From: Ignavibacteriota bacterium
Lineage (GTDB): Bacteria; Bacteroidota; Ignavibacteria; Tepidaquicellales; OLB5
Direction: 5' to 3'
DNA: 64,000 nucleotides
Assembly (NCBI GenBank): GCA_003820375.1
Contig: RPQH01000013.1
Coordinates: 1-64,000 of the forward strand
In this document: piece by piece, positions 42,628 to 51,590 of the stretch
Position numbering within the stretch: the first letter of the stretch is position 1
How the letters are laid out: each line of letters opens with the position of its first letter
Made by a program: the position numbers and the translations under genes
The notes under the pieces: generated by a model
What the model was told of the DNA's origin: nothing
The model's input: only the letters and a program-made list of their open reading frames with translations
Databases searched by the model: none

Positions 42628-42736
42628 AGAAATTATATATAAATTTAATAATAGAAATCTTGAATATTAACAAATATACCGAGAATAAAGAGAAGCTTCA
42701 ATTCCAAAACAGCCCAAAATAAGTTGTTTTAACAAA

Positions 42737-42764
42737 TTGTGGATAAAAAGAGAAATAATATATA
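42737..42764 (+). repeat. left att repeat TTGTGGATAAAAAGAGAAATAATATATA, followed by degenerate XerD-like arm AACTGTATAAT
   Basis: 27/28 identical to 61013..61040. Confidence 0.9.
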
Positions 42765-42848
42765 AACTGTATAATTAGCAACTTAGTTCCTTTTATCCCG
42801 CCTTTGAAAGAATTATTATTGTCGTAACTAACATTTTATTTTCAAGCC

Positions 42849-43862
42849 ATGCAAAATAAGATTATTGGTGATATACTACTAAAAAAACAACTATTTCACA
42901 CTATTGTTTACAGTTCTTTTTTGTCTTTACCAAACAACTTATTAGATAGTGATGAAAAAATAATTCTTATCGAATTTATGGTTTTATCCTGTTTAACAAT
43001 TTCTTTTCCGGCCGGCCTGGATATTGAATTAAACGATATTTCAAAACTAACCGGAATACCTTACGGAACTATTGCCCGCAAAATAACTAATCTTGAAAAA
43101 AAAATTCCATATATAAATAAATGGATTGATGAACATACTTCTTTAGGAGAAAAAATTAATTTTTTTTCCAGGAAGGAAAAAAGCAACCATAAAATTTACC
43201 ATTTTGTATATTCTCAACCCCGTAAAGATTTAATATTAAATGCTAATATTAACAAACCGAATAGAAAAGATACAAAAGAATTTAATGAGAAATTAGCTAT
43301 TCTTTTAAAAACCGGACTTGATAAAGATACCTTAATACATCATACAAAATATAGCATTGATAGAATTGAACGGAATGTAAACTATTTTATTCATGCACAG
43401 GAATTAAAAGAGAATAGCAACAACGGAGAAGAATTAGGGCCGGGCTATCTTTCAAGCTGCTTAAGTCATGACTGGGGAAAAGGTTATTTATCGGATCCGG
43501 AAAAATTAAAATTGTACTTTGATTTGATAAATAAAATTATTGCCGGGCTGCCGGTACAATTGGAAAAATTAAAATTAAATGTTAAGCAATCTCATAATTC
43601 AAAGTACAAGGGGCCGCACTTATCTGAATTTAAAAACAAATCTGCTTTTATATCATTTTTTAATAAAGAAATAAATCTGTTAAGTTCTGAACAATTAAAA
43701 TATTTAAATTATTTAACATACGACGTTTATAATAATTTTATAAAATCGGATCTTGATTTTGCAGGAAAAACAGAAACAAAAGTAAAAGAAATGGTCAGGA
43801 TTGCTTTTTTGCAATGGAAATACAATTTTATAACTGTTAATGAAATTAAAAAGGCCGCGTAA
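42849..43862 (+). CDS. candidate replication initiator (N-terminal winged-HTH) of the element
   Basis: First large gene after att; LDIELNDISKLTGIPYGTIARKITNLEKKIPYINKW is wHTH-like; in the circular form it abuts the palindrome array and DnaA box. Confidence 0.45.
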   Translation: MQNKIIGDILLKKQLFHTIVYSSFLSLPNNLLDSDEKIILIEFMVLSCLTISFPAGLDIELNDISKLTGIPYGTIARKITNLEKKIPYINKWIDEHTSLGEKINFFSRKEKSNHKIYHFVYSQPRKDLILNANINKPNRKDTKEFNEKLAILLKTGLDKDTLIHHTKYSIDRIERNVNYFIHAQELKENSNNGEELGPGYLSSCLSHDWGKGYLSDPEKLKLYFDLINKIIAGLPVQLEKLKLNVKQSHNSKYKGPHLSEFKNKSAFISFFNKEINLLSSEQLKYLNYLTYDVYNNFIKSDLDFAGKTETKVKEMVRIAFLQWKYNFITVNEIKKAA

Positions 43863-44057
43863 ATGGAAAACAAAGTAAAGTATTTTATTTTTTATTACTG
43901 GAAAAGAAATAATTTAAACGGCTGTGGAAATTGTTGTCTTGAAATGGGACACGAGATTACAAAAATAGATGATATTAAATATATGGAGCAAAGACTAATT
44001 GATATGTTCCAATATAAACACGTTACAATTGCAAATTATCAAATATTAGATATATGA
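43863..44057 (+). CDS. small hypothetical protein
   Basis: 64-aa ORF in tightly packed operon. Confidence 0.5.
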   Translation: MENKVKYFIFYYWKRNNLNGCGNCCLEMGHEITKIDDIKYMEQRLIDMFQYKHVTIANYQILDI

Positions 44058-44278
44058 CTAGTTTACAAGCAAAATTTAGATTGTTAGATATTAAAAAAAT
44101 TATTGATAATAATTTCAAAGATACTAACATAAAAACATTAAAGAACCTGGAAAATACTTTAGTTTATTTGATTAACAAGGATAAATTATCTTGTTTTAAA
44201 GATGTTGAATTGGCTTTGGATTGTTTAAGTAAGATAAGAAATAAAATAAAATTTATAACTTTTTTAAATGCAAGCTGA
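44054..44278 (+). CDS. small hypothetical protein
   Basis: 74-aa ORF overlapping both neighbours. Confidence 0.5.
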   Translation: MTSLQAKFRLLDIKKIIDNNFKDTNIKTLKNLENTLVYLINKDKLSCFKDVELALDCLSKIRNKIKFITFLNAS

Positions 44279-44615
44279 AAAAATATTTAAGGAATTTAGA
44301 AATTCCGGGTATAAAATAAGTAATACCGGAATTGTAATGAATAAAAGAGGTAAAATTTTAAAACCTTATACAAACGGGCAAAAGGAATACTTAAAAGTTT
44401 GTTTGAGAATAAACTTCAAAAGCAAATATTTTTATATTCATAGGTTAGTAGCTGAATTATTTATAAAAAATGATTATTTAAATACTGCTGAACAAGTTGA
44501 TCATTTAAACAAAGATAAAACCAATAATCATGTTTCAAATTTAGAAATAGTTACAAATGCAGAAAATTTGTATAGAAAATACAACGGATATAATAAAACT
44601 CAATTAGCATTTTAA
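44268..44615 (+). CDS. NUMOD4/HNH-type endonuclease
   Basis: FRNSGYKISNTGIVMNKRGKILKP...IHRLVAELFI...VDHLNKDKTNNHVSNLEIVTNAEN. Confidence 0.85.
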   Translation: MQAEKIFKEFRNSGYKISNTGIVMNKRGKILKPYTNGQKEYLKVCLRINFKSKYFYIHRLVAELFIKNDYLNTAEQVDHLNKDKTNNHVSNLEIVTNAENLYRKYNGYNKTQLAF

Positions 44616-44619
44616 AATA

Positions 44620-44757
44620 ATGAATGAAATAAAATACAATTATTTAACTTTAGAAATGAGATTGAACCGGGCTTATTCAGTAAAAAAATATAATTTCCGG
44701 TATGCTGTAAGTGTTTCATCTTGTCTGGTTACTGATAATATAATATTTATAAATTAA
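44620..44757 (+). CDS. 45-aa hypothetical protein between the HNH genes
   Basis: ATG at 44620; stop TAA 44755-44757 overlaps the next ATG by one base. Confidence 0.4.
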   Translation: MNEIKYNYLTLEMRLNRAYSVKKYNFRYAVSVSSCLVTDNIIFIN

Positions 44758-45110
44758 TGCCAAACAAAAACGCGGAGATCTGGCGGCCGTATAAAAACAC
44801 TAATTATTTAATTAGCAATTATGGCCGGATATACAACAAAAAAACCGATAAATATTTGGCGGCTAATCCGTCCAGTTCCGGGTATTTAAAAGTAAATTTA
44901 CATCATAAAGGAACGGTTAAAACTGTTTCAGTATCTAGATTAGTTGCAGCATTGTTTATTGAACGGCCTAAATTTAAAAACTGGGTTCATCATATAGACG
45001 GCAATATTTTAAATAACAAAGTTTCTAATTTAATGTGGGTTTCCGGGGTTGATAATAAATATTTTGAGAAAACAGGCATTGAACCTGAAAAATCTAATTT
45101 ACCATTTTAA
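44757..45110 (+). CDS. second NUMOD4/HNH-type endonuclease
   Basis: EIWRPYKNTNYLISNYGRIYNKK...SRLVAALFIERP...VHHIDGNILNNKVSNLMWVS. Confidence 0.85.
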   Translation: MPNKNAEIWRPYKNTNYLISNYGRIYNKKTDKYLAANPSSSGYLKVNLHHKGTVKTVSVSRLVAALFIERPKFKNWVHHIDGNILNNKVSNLMWVSGVDNKYFEKTGIEPEKSNLPF

Positions 45111-45139
45111 ATAAATTAAAAAAGAAGGGACATAAAAAA

Positions 45140-45436
45140 ATGAATAATGGAGATTATGTTATTGTTAGAACAAATACGGCCGGTGTATTTGCCGGTAATT
45201 TAAAAAGCAAAGAGGGCAAAGAGGTTGTTTTAAACAATGCCCGCCGGATTTGGTATTGGGACGGGGCGGCTACACTATCTCAATTAGCTATGCAAGGAAC
45301 CGTAAGTCCGGAAAACTGTAAATTTCCATGTGAAGTTACTGAAATTTTATTAACTGAAGCAGTTGAAATATTATTAACAACTGATATTGCAGAAAAATCA
45401 ATAAAGGGGGTTCCAATATGGCAAAGAGTGGAATAA
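45140..45436 (+). CDS. phage-type DUF6948-like protein
   Basis: YVIVRTNTAGVFAGNLKSKEGKEVVLNNARRIWYWDGAATLSQLAMQGTVSPENCKF...GVPIWQ resembles a recurrent phage family (name recalled from memory). Confidence 0.65.
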   Translation: MNNGDYVIVRTNTAGVFAGNLKSKEGKEVVLNNARRIWYWDGAATLSQLAMQGTVSPENCKFPCEVTEILLTEAVEILLTTDIAEKSIKGVPIWQRVE

Positions 45437-45645
45437 GCTACGGCTCCGGCTACGGCTCCGGCGACGGCTCCGGCTCCGGCTCCGGCTACGGCTCCGGCGA
45501 CGGCGACGGCTACGGCGACGGCGACTGCTACGGCGACTGCTCCGGCTCCGGCTACGGCGACGGCGACTGCTACGGCGACGGCGACTGCTACGGCTCCGGC
45601 TACGGCGACGGCTCCGGCTACGGCTACCGCTACGGCGACTGCTAA
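45418..45645 (+). CDS. low-complexity Gly-[Ser/Tyr/Asp] repeat protein
   Basis: 75-aa ORF; GSGYGSGDGDGYGDGDCYGD...; GGC-NNC hexamer DNA repeat. Confidence 0.7.
   Translation: MAKSGISYGSGYGSGDGSGSGSGYGSGDGDGYGDGDCYGDCSGSGYGDGDCYGDGDCYGSGYGDGSGYGYRYGDC
45434..45645 (+). repeat. degenerate hexamer array GGC(TCC/TAC/GAC)
   Basis: Read directly; GC-rich island in AT-rich DNA. Confidence 0.9.
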
Positions 45646-45679
45646 TATTATAAAAATTTAAATAAATTGATTAATTGCC

Positions 45680-45901
45680 ATGAGTAAACACATTACACAA
45701 AAGGAAAAAATTTTACTGTATTTACATTCCGGCAATACTTTAACAAGGCTTAAGGCTTTAAGACTGGGTTTTGGAATTGAATTGCCTTCCCGTATCTGGG
45801 AATTGAAACAAGCCGGCTTTAAAATTAAAACAACCTGGAAACGCGTTAAAAATGGGGTTGATGTTGCTGTTTACAGTTTGGAAAATAGGAAGGCGGCTTA
45901 A
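45680..45901 (+). CDS. small HTH-domain phage-type protein
   Basis: ITQKEKILLYLHSGNTLTRLKALRLGFGIELPSRIWELKQAGFKIKTTW. Confidence 0.75.
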   Translation: MSKHITQKEKILLYLHSGNTLTRLKALRLGFGIELPSRIWELKQAGFKIKTTWKRVKNGVDVAVYSLENRKAA

Positions 45902-46177
45902 ATGTTTAGTTTATTAGATATAATTTTAATTGTAATTATATTGATTTTAATTTCTGTTGTTTTACATTTCAGATTATTAAGAAACGAATATATAATGTTA
46001 TATAATAAAAGCGTTGATATTCTTAATAGTTATTTAAAACAATATTCACAATTACAAGATACTGTTTTAACTTTACAAAATAAATTATTACAGGCCCAAA
46101 ATGATTATATTGAATTAATTGAAATGGTTGATAAAGCGGATATAAAATTTAATAAAATGGAGAAAAATAATGAGTAA
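45902..46177 (+). CDS. small protein with N-terminal TM and coiled coil
   Basis: LLDIILIVIILILISVVLHF then heptad-like helix. Confidence 0.5.
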   Translation: MFSLLDIILIVIILILISVVLHFRLLRNEYIMLYNKSVDILNSYLKQYSQLQDTVLTLQNKLLQAQNDYIELIEMVDKADIKFNKMEKNNE

Positions 46178-46493
46178 AATTTTAACTTTAAACAATAATC
46201 CGCAAAAACCTATTGAAGAACGTTTTGAGGATTTAAAATTTATGTTTGTTGGAATATTGCAATCTTTAACGGATCAAATTTTTGATGTTGATAATGAAAA
46301 AGATTTTGAACAAAGATTTAAACCGGATATTGAAAAAACGGGCCGTATAATGAAGGCTGCTTTTGATCGCGGCGTTTTACCTGGTGAAATAATTAACGAT
46401 CCGGAAACACAAAAACAATTAAGTCATATTCCAATTGATATACGGCGGCTGTATGATGTTATTAATAACATACAAAAATTAAAATTAGTATGA
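46170..46493 (+). CDS. hypothetical protein
   Basis: 107-aa ORF overlapping neighbour. Confidence 0.5.
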   Translation: MSKILTLNNNPQKPIEERFEDLKFMFVGILQSLTDQIFDVDNEKDFEQRFKPDIEKTGRIMKAAFDRGVLPGEIINDPETQKQLSHIPIDIRRLYDVINNIQKLKLV

Positions 46494-46702
46494 CTTATAA
46501 ATCTAATAAGGGAGAATCTAGATCGTATTATTTCAGCTATGAAATACATGAGCTATTAGGGGAACTTAGCGTAAAATGGGGTATCGGAAAAGCTGAAATT
46601 GCCGAATTTATAATCAGAACCGGGCTTAATTTGTCTTTGGATCCATGCCGGAACGTTCTTAAGAACTTAATTGAATCTTATAAACATGACTGCAATAATT
46701 AA
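46490..46702 (+). CDS. ribbon-helix-helix-like small protein
   Basis: SRSYYFSYEIHELLGELSVKWGIGKAEIAEFIIRTGLNL. Confidence 0.45.
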   Translation: MTYKSNKGESRSYYFSYEIHELLGELSVKWGIGKAEIAEFIIRTGLNLSLDPCRNVLKNLIESYKHDCNN

Positions 46703-46859
46703 AATAGAACTAGTTTACAAAGATAATTCTATTTACTGCAAGCGTTCTTTTAATTCAAAAGAAATAACAAGCGTGCAAGCTGCCGGGATTACTGAAAAAC
46801 TGGCCGCGTTATTAGAGGATCAAATTATATTGATTAATAAAGATTCAAAAAAAACTTAA
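46671..46859 (+). CDS. small hypothetical protein
   Basis: 62-aa ORF overlapping neighbour; start uncertain (ATG at 46686 also in frame). Confidence 0.4.
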   Translation: MNLINMTAIIKIELVYKDNSIYCKRSFNSKEITSVQAAGITEKLAALLEDQIILINKDSKKT

Positions 46860-46957
46860 AAAGAATTTGTTAAGCCTGGAATTGTTGATTAACTTGTAAA
46901 TGTAATAAGCAGTTAATTAATAATTTCTCCATGAATTTATAAATTATATCCACACTG

Positions 46958-46992
46958 AACCGGGTTAAAAATAAAATTTTAATCCGGTTTTT
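46958..46992 (+). terminator. terminator hairpin separating early-type and structural-type gene blocks
   Basis: AACCGGGTTAAAAATAAAATTTTAATCCGGTTTTT. Confidence 0.65.
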
Positions 46993-47001
46993 ATATATAA
47001 A

Positions 47002-48339
47002 ATGGCAATAACTATAAAAGATTATAAAGACATTGATAATACACTAGTTGAGATTCAAAAACTAGTTATGAAATACCGGAACGCGGCTTATATGAAAGTT
47101 TTTGATCATTGGAGCCTGGAGAAAATATTTAATTACATTTCAAAACAAATCCCTTATGTTGAGGATCCGCAAAATGTACCTATTGCAAACTTTGCAACCT
47201 TTGAAGCATTAAAGGCTCCACATATAACAATGTTTAACGGCGGCGACTGCGACGATAAAAGCATTTTAGCGGCTGTTATAATGGAACGTAAAAAAATTCC
47301 TTATAGAATGGCCGTTGTTAGTACAAGGCCGGATAAACAATTACATCATATATATTTAGAAGTTTTTTACAACGGTTCTTATAAGCCTTTTGATCCTACA
47401 TATAACTACAATAAAATATTTATTGAACAACCTTTCACAAAAAAAAAGCTGTACGACTGGACGACTGGATCGATTATTACTGCCGTCCACGAACCAGGTT
47501 CTTTGAGTGGATTTTACAACAACAAATTTACGAAATGCGAAAATTGTTCAAATAAAAATATATGCAATTTATCAAAAAAGATAAGCTGCAATAATAACAC
47601 GTGTAACACGTGTAATAATAATTTTGGAAGGCCGTTTAAACAAAATGCAACAATAGCCGGAAACGGAACTTTATTAGGTTCTAATAAATACAAATTAGCA
47701 ATTTTGGAAGGCCTTCCATTAAATTCTAAAAACATAAATCCGGAAAAATATTATTTAATGCTTGGTTTTGATCCGGTTACTATTGTAACGGCTGCAAGTG
47801 CTTTAATGAGTACAATTAGTTCATGGTTTGGCGGTTCGGAAAAATATACTGCGGCTTATGATGTTTGGAATGACGCGGCCGGAAGTATACCGGGCTTATA
47901 TGCTGCGGCTGCGGAAGGAAAAGGAGATCCAAACGCGTTAAATCAATTAGTGTTGGCTCGTTCTTTAGTTGCTGTTCTTGGGGTTGATATTATGGACGCG
48001 GGCGGTGTGCGGTTCTGCACTTCAAACAATAAATGTGGCAATTCTGCTGAATGGGATAAAATTGCAAATGATGTTCAAAACAAAGTTAATGCCTTTGCTC
48101 CGTTTATGCTTTGGCTCCATTATGATAACTGGCAAAATAAAAAAAACAGGCCTTTTAGTTTTGAAGATATGATGAGTATGTATAATGATTTTAAAAATCA
48201 GGGGCCGCAATATCAGGCCTATTTAAATTCAACTAAAAAAAGCCCGGCCGGTATGCAGAAAAGCAATTCATCTAGTTTTACAACCTTATTAATAATTGGG
48301 GGGGCCGGTGTGGCTGCCTATTACTTATTTAAAAAATAA
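47002..48339 (+). CDS. transglutaminase-like cysteine peptidase-fold protein with C-terminal TM anchor
   Basis: Candidate triad GGDCDD / HHIYLEV / FDPTY; C-terminus TLLIIGGAGVAAYYLFKK; Cys-rich linker CENCSNKNICNLSKKISCNNNTCNTC. Confidence 0.75.
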   Translation: MAITIKDYKDIDNTLVEIQKLVMKYRNAAYMKVFDHWSLEKIFNYISKQIPYVEDPQNVPIANFATFEALKAPHITMFNGGDCDDKSILAAVIMERKKIPYRMAVVSTRPDKQLHHIYLEVFYNGSYKPFDPTYNYNKIFIEQPFTKKKLYDWTTGSIITAVHEPGSLSGFYNNKFTKCENCSNKNICNLSKKISCNNNTCNTCNNNFGRPFKQNATIAGNGTLLGSNKYKLAILEGLPLNSKNINPEKYYLMLGFDPVTIVTAASALMSTISSWFGGSEKYTAAYDVWNDAAGSIPGLYAAAAEGKGDPNALNQLVLARSLVAVLGVDIMDAGGVRFCTSNNKCGNSAEWDKIANDVQNKVNAFAPFMLWLHYDNWQNKKNRPFSFEDMMSMYNDFKNQGPQYQAYLNSTKKSPAGMQKSNSSSFTTLLIIGGAGVAAYYLFKK

Positions 48340-48343
48340 TATT

Positions 48344-48550
48344 ATGAAATACAAGTATAATTTTTACAAAATAAAGATTTTATCTAATTATCAAAGAGAA
48401 AAAAGAAACAAAAAAATTTTTAACCGTATAATGAAAAAACTTTTTTCATATCAAGGATTGAAAAATATTTCAAATTATGAAACACGTTGGACGCGGTTTG
48501 TTGTATGGTTAAAAACTATGTTTTTAATTCTTAAATTAAAGTTTATATAA
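48344..48550 (+). CDS. small basic protein
   Basis: KYKYNFYKIKILSNYQREKRNKKIFNRIMKKL...; in-frame ATG at 48344. Confidence 0.4.
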   Translation: MKYKYNFYKIKILSNYQREKRNKKIFNRIMKKLFSYQGLKNISNYETRWTRFVVWLKTMFLILKLKFI

Positions 48551-48551
48551 A

Positions 48552-49121
48552 ATGCCTGTTGTAAATCAAAATATATATCCGTTACAAACTTCTTATGTAA
48601 GAAATTTAACTTTAGTTAAAAAAGAAGCTGAACCAAAAAAAGAAGTTGATCCGGTTGAGTTGTGGTGGTATAATATGATCTCAATAAATCCGGATCACTG
48701 GAAAACAATTTTTAAAAAATTGGCTAGAACGGATTGGAAAAAGATTTTATACGATTCTAAATTATCTCCATTTCAAAAGTTTGAAAAATTATTTGAAATA
48801 AAAGTAGATGATTTAATGAAAAAAAATCCGCAATTGCTTGGCTCTCTTTGGACTTGGTTAGAAAATACTTTCTCTGAAAAGAATTTAAAAAAGGTTGAAA
48901 CCTGGGTTCGGACAGGTGAAAAAGTTTCAACTACTTTTGCGAATTTATTGAATGTAACAAGGAATCAACCAAACATACAAAATCAAGTAAATGCTGAAAT
49001 GAATTTACAGGATCTTGAATCTCAAGCATTTACGCAATCTCAAAGTTTTTTAGATACTTATTCAACTCCAATAATTTTTGCCGGTGTTGGTTTGGTTCTT
49101 TATTTAATATTGAAAAAATGA
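48552..49121 (+). CDS. virion-like protein with C-terminal TM anchor
   Basis: C-terminus STPIIFAGVGLVLYLILKK. Confidence 0.6.
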   Translation: MPVVNQNIYPLQTSYVRNLTLVKKEAEPKKEVDPVELWWYNMISINPDHWKTIFKKLARTDWKKILYDSKLSPFQKFEKLFEIKVDDLMKKNPQLLGSLWTWLENTFSEKNLKKVETWVRTGEKVSTTFANLLNVTRNQPNIQNQVNAEMNLQDLESQAFTQSQSFLDTYSTPIIFAGVGLVLYLILKK

Positions 49122-49561
49122 TAGTAGAAGAATTATTACATGGCGACGCAATAAGTGATCGTATATTAGCTATACGGGTTGAAATGGCTCAAATTGCTGC
49201 TAAGTTAAAATTGAATGAATGGAAAATTCAATGGCCGGCTTTGCGTGCAAGATTAGCAATTTTACAAGCTGAATTAAATCAGTTAACCGGCAATAATGAT
49301 CCTGTTCCTAATCCGCCGTCGCCGGGTACAAAAAACCCTTTTACAGAATTTAAAACAAAAGTTGGAACAAAATATCCCGGCACTAATACTGTTGTGGTGG
49401 ATCCGGGTTCAAAAACTCCGGGCGGTAAAAATGTAATAAGTGATCCGGGCGGGGATTTGGCAATAACTCCGGGTTTTGATATAATGGCCTGGATTGAACA
49501 AAATAAATATTTAGCGGCGGGACTGGCTTTTGCTGCTGTTTACTTTTTTATAAAAAAATAA
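49118..49561 (+). CDS. virion-like protein with C-terminal TM anchor
   Basis: C-terminus NKYLAAGLAFAAVYFFIKK; Pro/Gly-rich middle. Confidence 0.6.
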   Translation: MIVEELLHGDAISDRILAIRVEMAQIAAKLKLNEWKIQWPALRARLAILQAELNQLTGNNDPVPNPPSPGTKNPFTEFKTKVGTKYPGTNTVVVDPGSKTPGGKNVISDPGGDLAITPGFDIMAWIEQNKYLAAGLAFAAVYFFIKK

Positions 49562-49571
49562 TTTTCAAATT

Positions 49572-49769
49572 ATGTTATTAGGAAAATCAGATACAATACA
49601 ATTAATGCAAACGCCGGTACAAACGGCGGCTATTGAGGAATTAACAGTAATAAAAGATCCTGCGACGGGTTTGCCTTATGGAGAATCTAACGGGGTTTTG
49701 GATTGGATCAAAGAATACTGGTTTATTGTAGCCGTTGCCGGGGCTGCATATTTAATTTTTAAAAAATAA
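49572..49769 (+). CDS. small C-terminally TM-anchored protein
   Basis: C-terminus EYWFIVAVAGAAYLIFKK. Confidence 0.6.
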   Translation: MLLGKSDTIQLMQTPVQTAAIEELTVIKDPATGLPYGESNGVLDWIKEYWFIVAVAGAAYLIFKK

Positions 49770-49776
49770 CTAAACA

Positions 49777-50136
49777 ATGTTATTAAAAGGTTTATATCCG
49801 AACTTAACTAAACAGTATTATAACGGCGACTATGCCTATTTCTTTGATTTATCAAATGGAGAACATGGATATACTTACGACAAAGAAACTTATCACGTTT
49901 ATAAAGAGAGTAACAATAGTTATGAATCAATGTCAAAGAGTGAACTGGAAAATTATATAAACGGCAAAAATAACATTAACAACAATAACAATATTACAAG
50001 CATAAAAAATTTAAATTACCAATATGACACGCAGCCGAATAAAAAAAGCGGAACGAATAACACAAACGATTATTTATATCTTGCTTTAGGTTTGGCCGGT
50101 GTTGGAGTTTTATTATTATTAATTAATAAATTTTAA
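49777..50136 (+). CDS. small C-terminally TM-anchored protein
   Basis: C-terminus YLYLALGLAGVGVLLLLINKF. Confidence 0.6.
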   Translation: MLLKGLYPNLTKQYYNGDYAYFFDLSNGEHGYTYDKETYHVYKESNNSYESMSKSELENYINGKNNINNNNNITSIKNLNYQYDTQPNKKSGTNNTNDYLYLALGLAGVGVLLLLINKF

Positions 50137-50142
50137 ACAGAA

Positions 50143-50754
50143 ATGAAAAAACTAATTTATTTAATCTTAACATTCTTTTTAATCCAGGTTGCTGTTTTAT
50201 ATTCTCAATGTACCACTACAAGCAATACAAGCGGTGAAATAACCTGGACTTATATTCAGTATCAAAATAATTCTGTTGGTTATAAAATAATTGATACGGA
50301 TTTAGATAGTTTGGAAACAGATACAAGCTCTTGTTTTCAATCTGCTCAAATGCAAAAGCTAATCCCGAATTATAACGTCGGTTATGATTCCGTTGGTTAC
50401 AATAATTTACTTCCAATATATTACACTATTCAAGTAAAAGGTGTAACGGTCGGCGGTTCTACAAAAGACGGTATAAATGCTTATTTAGTTGGTAAGATGT
50501 ACGACGAAACGGCATGGACTGTAATAGATACATTAACTACAAGTAAGAGAAATCTTTGGCAAGATAAATTATCAATATTAGGTTCTACCGGCGGCACTCT
50601 ACGCTATCCAATTTGGGGAATTAAATTATATGGTGTAAACACAAATAGTACAACGATTGTAATTTACATCTGGACTAATTCACCAAACAGGCCCGGCGGC
50701 GGCGGTTCTGGTGAAAGGGAATATTTTGTAAATCCAAACAACTATAAACAATAA
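50143..50754 (+). CDS. secreted protein (signal peptide), element-encoded
   Basis: MKKLIYLILTFFLIQVAVLYSQC signal; PGGGGSGE. Confidence 0.55.
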   Translation: MKKLIYLILTFFLIQVAVLYSQCTTTSNTSGEITWTYIQYQNNSVGYKIIDTDLDSLETDTSSCFQSAQMQKLIPNYNVGYDSVGYNNLLPIYYTIQVKGVTVGGSTKDGINAYLVGKMYDETAWTVIDTLTTSKRNLWQDKLSILGSTGGTLRYPIWGIKLYGVNTNSTTIVIYIWTNSPNRPGGGGSGEREYFVNPNNYKQ

Positions 50755-50759
50755 ATAAA

Positions 50760-51383
50760 ATGCCGGTATTAAATAAACAAAATACAATTAATTCACTGGG
50801 AGAAATTCATCAAAATTGCCGGTGGATTAATTACAACGGGAAACCAAAATGGACCTGTTTTAATTGGGGCGGCGGTACTTCTTTTAAATTGCCCGGCTCT
50901 AGTTTGTTGGGTTGGGAACCTGTTAATCAGCAAGGATATTTAAACGAGGTTGCTAGTAACAATATTAGAATTGCAGAAATACAAGCTGACTTGGCTAGAA
51001 ACGCAAATTTATCTCCGTCATATCAATACGACGCGGGAACGGTACAAATGTTAAATGCGGAATTAGCTAGACTACAAGCCCGTAATGCTGCAATAATGGA
51101 ATTTTTAAATTATAGCCCGGCTAAACAAAATACAATTATTTCAAAGTATAAAACGGGATCTAATTTTTTAGAAACTAAAACTAAAAGTTACCAAAATACT
51201 TTTAACAAAATAAATAGTTCAATTCCAAAAAACAATCCCGGCAATTTAGAGGAACAATTAAAAGATACTTTTACAGATCCGACGGGAACGGCCGGACTTT
51301 CAACTTTAAGCTGGGTTTTGATTCTAGGGGCCGGCGGTTATTTGCTTGTAACTAATATGAAATCTAATAAAAAGAAATCTTAA
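50760..51383 (+). CDS. C-terminally TM-anchored protein
   Basis: C-terminus LSWVLILGAGGYLLVTNMKSNKKKS. Confidence 0.6.
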   Translation: MPVLNKQNTINSLGEIHQNCRWINYNGKPKWTCFNWGGGTSFKLPGSSLLGWEPVNQQGYLNEVASNNIRIAEIQADLARNANLSPSYQYDAGTVQMLNAELARLQARNAAIMEFLNYSPAKQNTIISKYKTGSNFLETKTKSYQNTFNKINSSIPKNNPGNLEEQLKDTFTDPTGTAGLSTLSWVLILGAGGYLLVTNMKSNKKKS

Positions 51384-51583
51384 TGTTATTATTAGGAAAA
51401 TATTTAATTGGCGAAGCTGAAAAAGCAATTGCTGAACAAAATCCGGGTGTATTGAATCCGGAAAACGAAAATCCAACTGAAATAGATAATATGGATTCAA
51501 ATTTTTTTGAAGATAATTGGTATTATTTTTTAGGGATTGGTGCGGCTTTAGTTCTGGTAACATTAATAAGTAAGAAAAAATAA
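51383..51583 (+). CDS. small C-terminally TM-anchored protein
   Basis: C-terminus WYYFLGIGAALVLVTLISKKK. Confidence 0.6.
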   Translation: MLLLGKYLIGEAEKAIAEQNPGVLNPENENPTEIDNMDSNFFEDNWYYFLGIGAALVLVTLISKKK

Positions 51584-51590
51584 CAGAACT

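Noticed and set aside
45434-45645. Variable codon array as a diversity-generating retroelement target
   Set aside because: No reverse transcriptase or template repeat in the window; variation is not adenine-specific.
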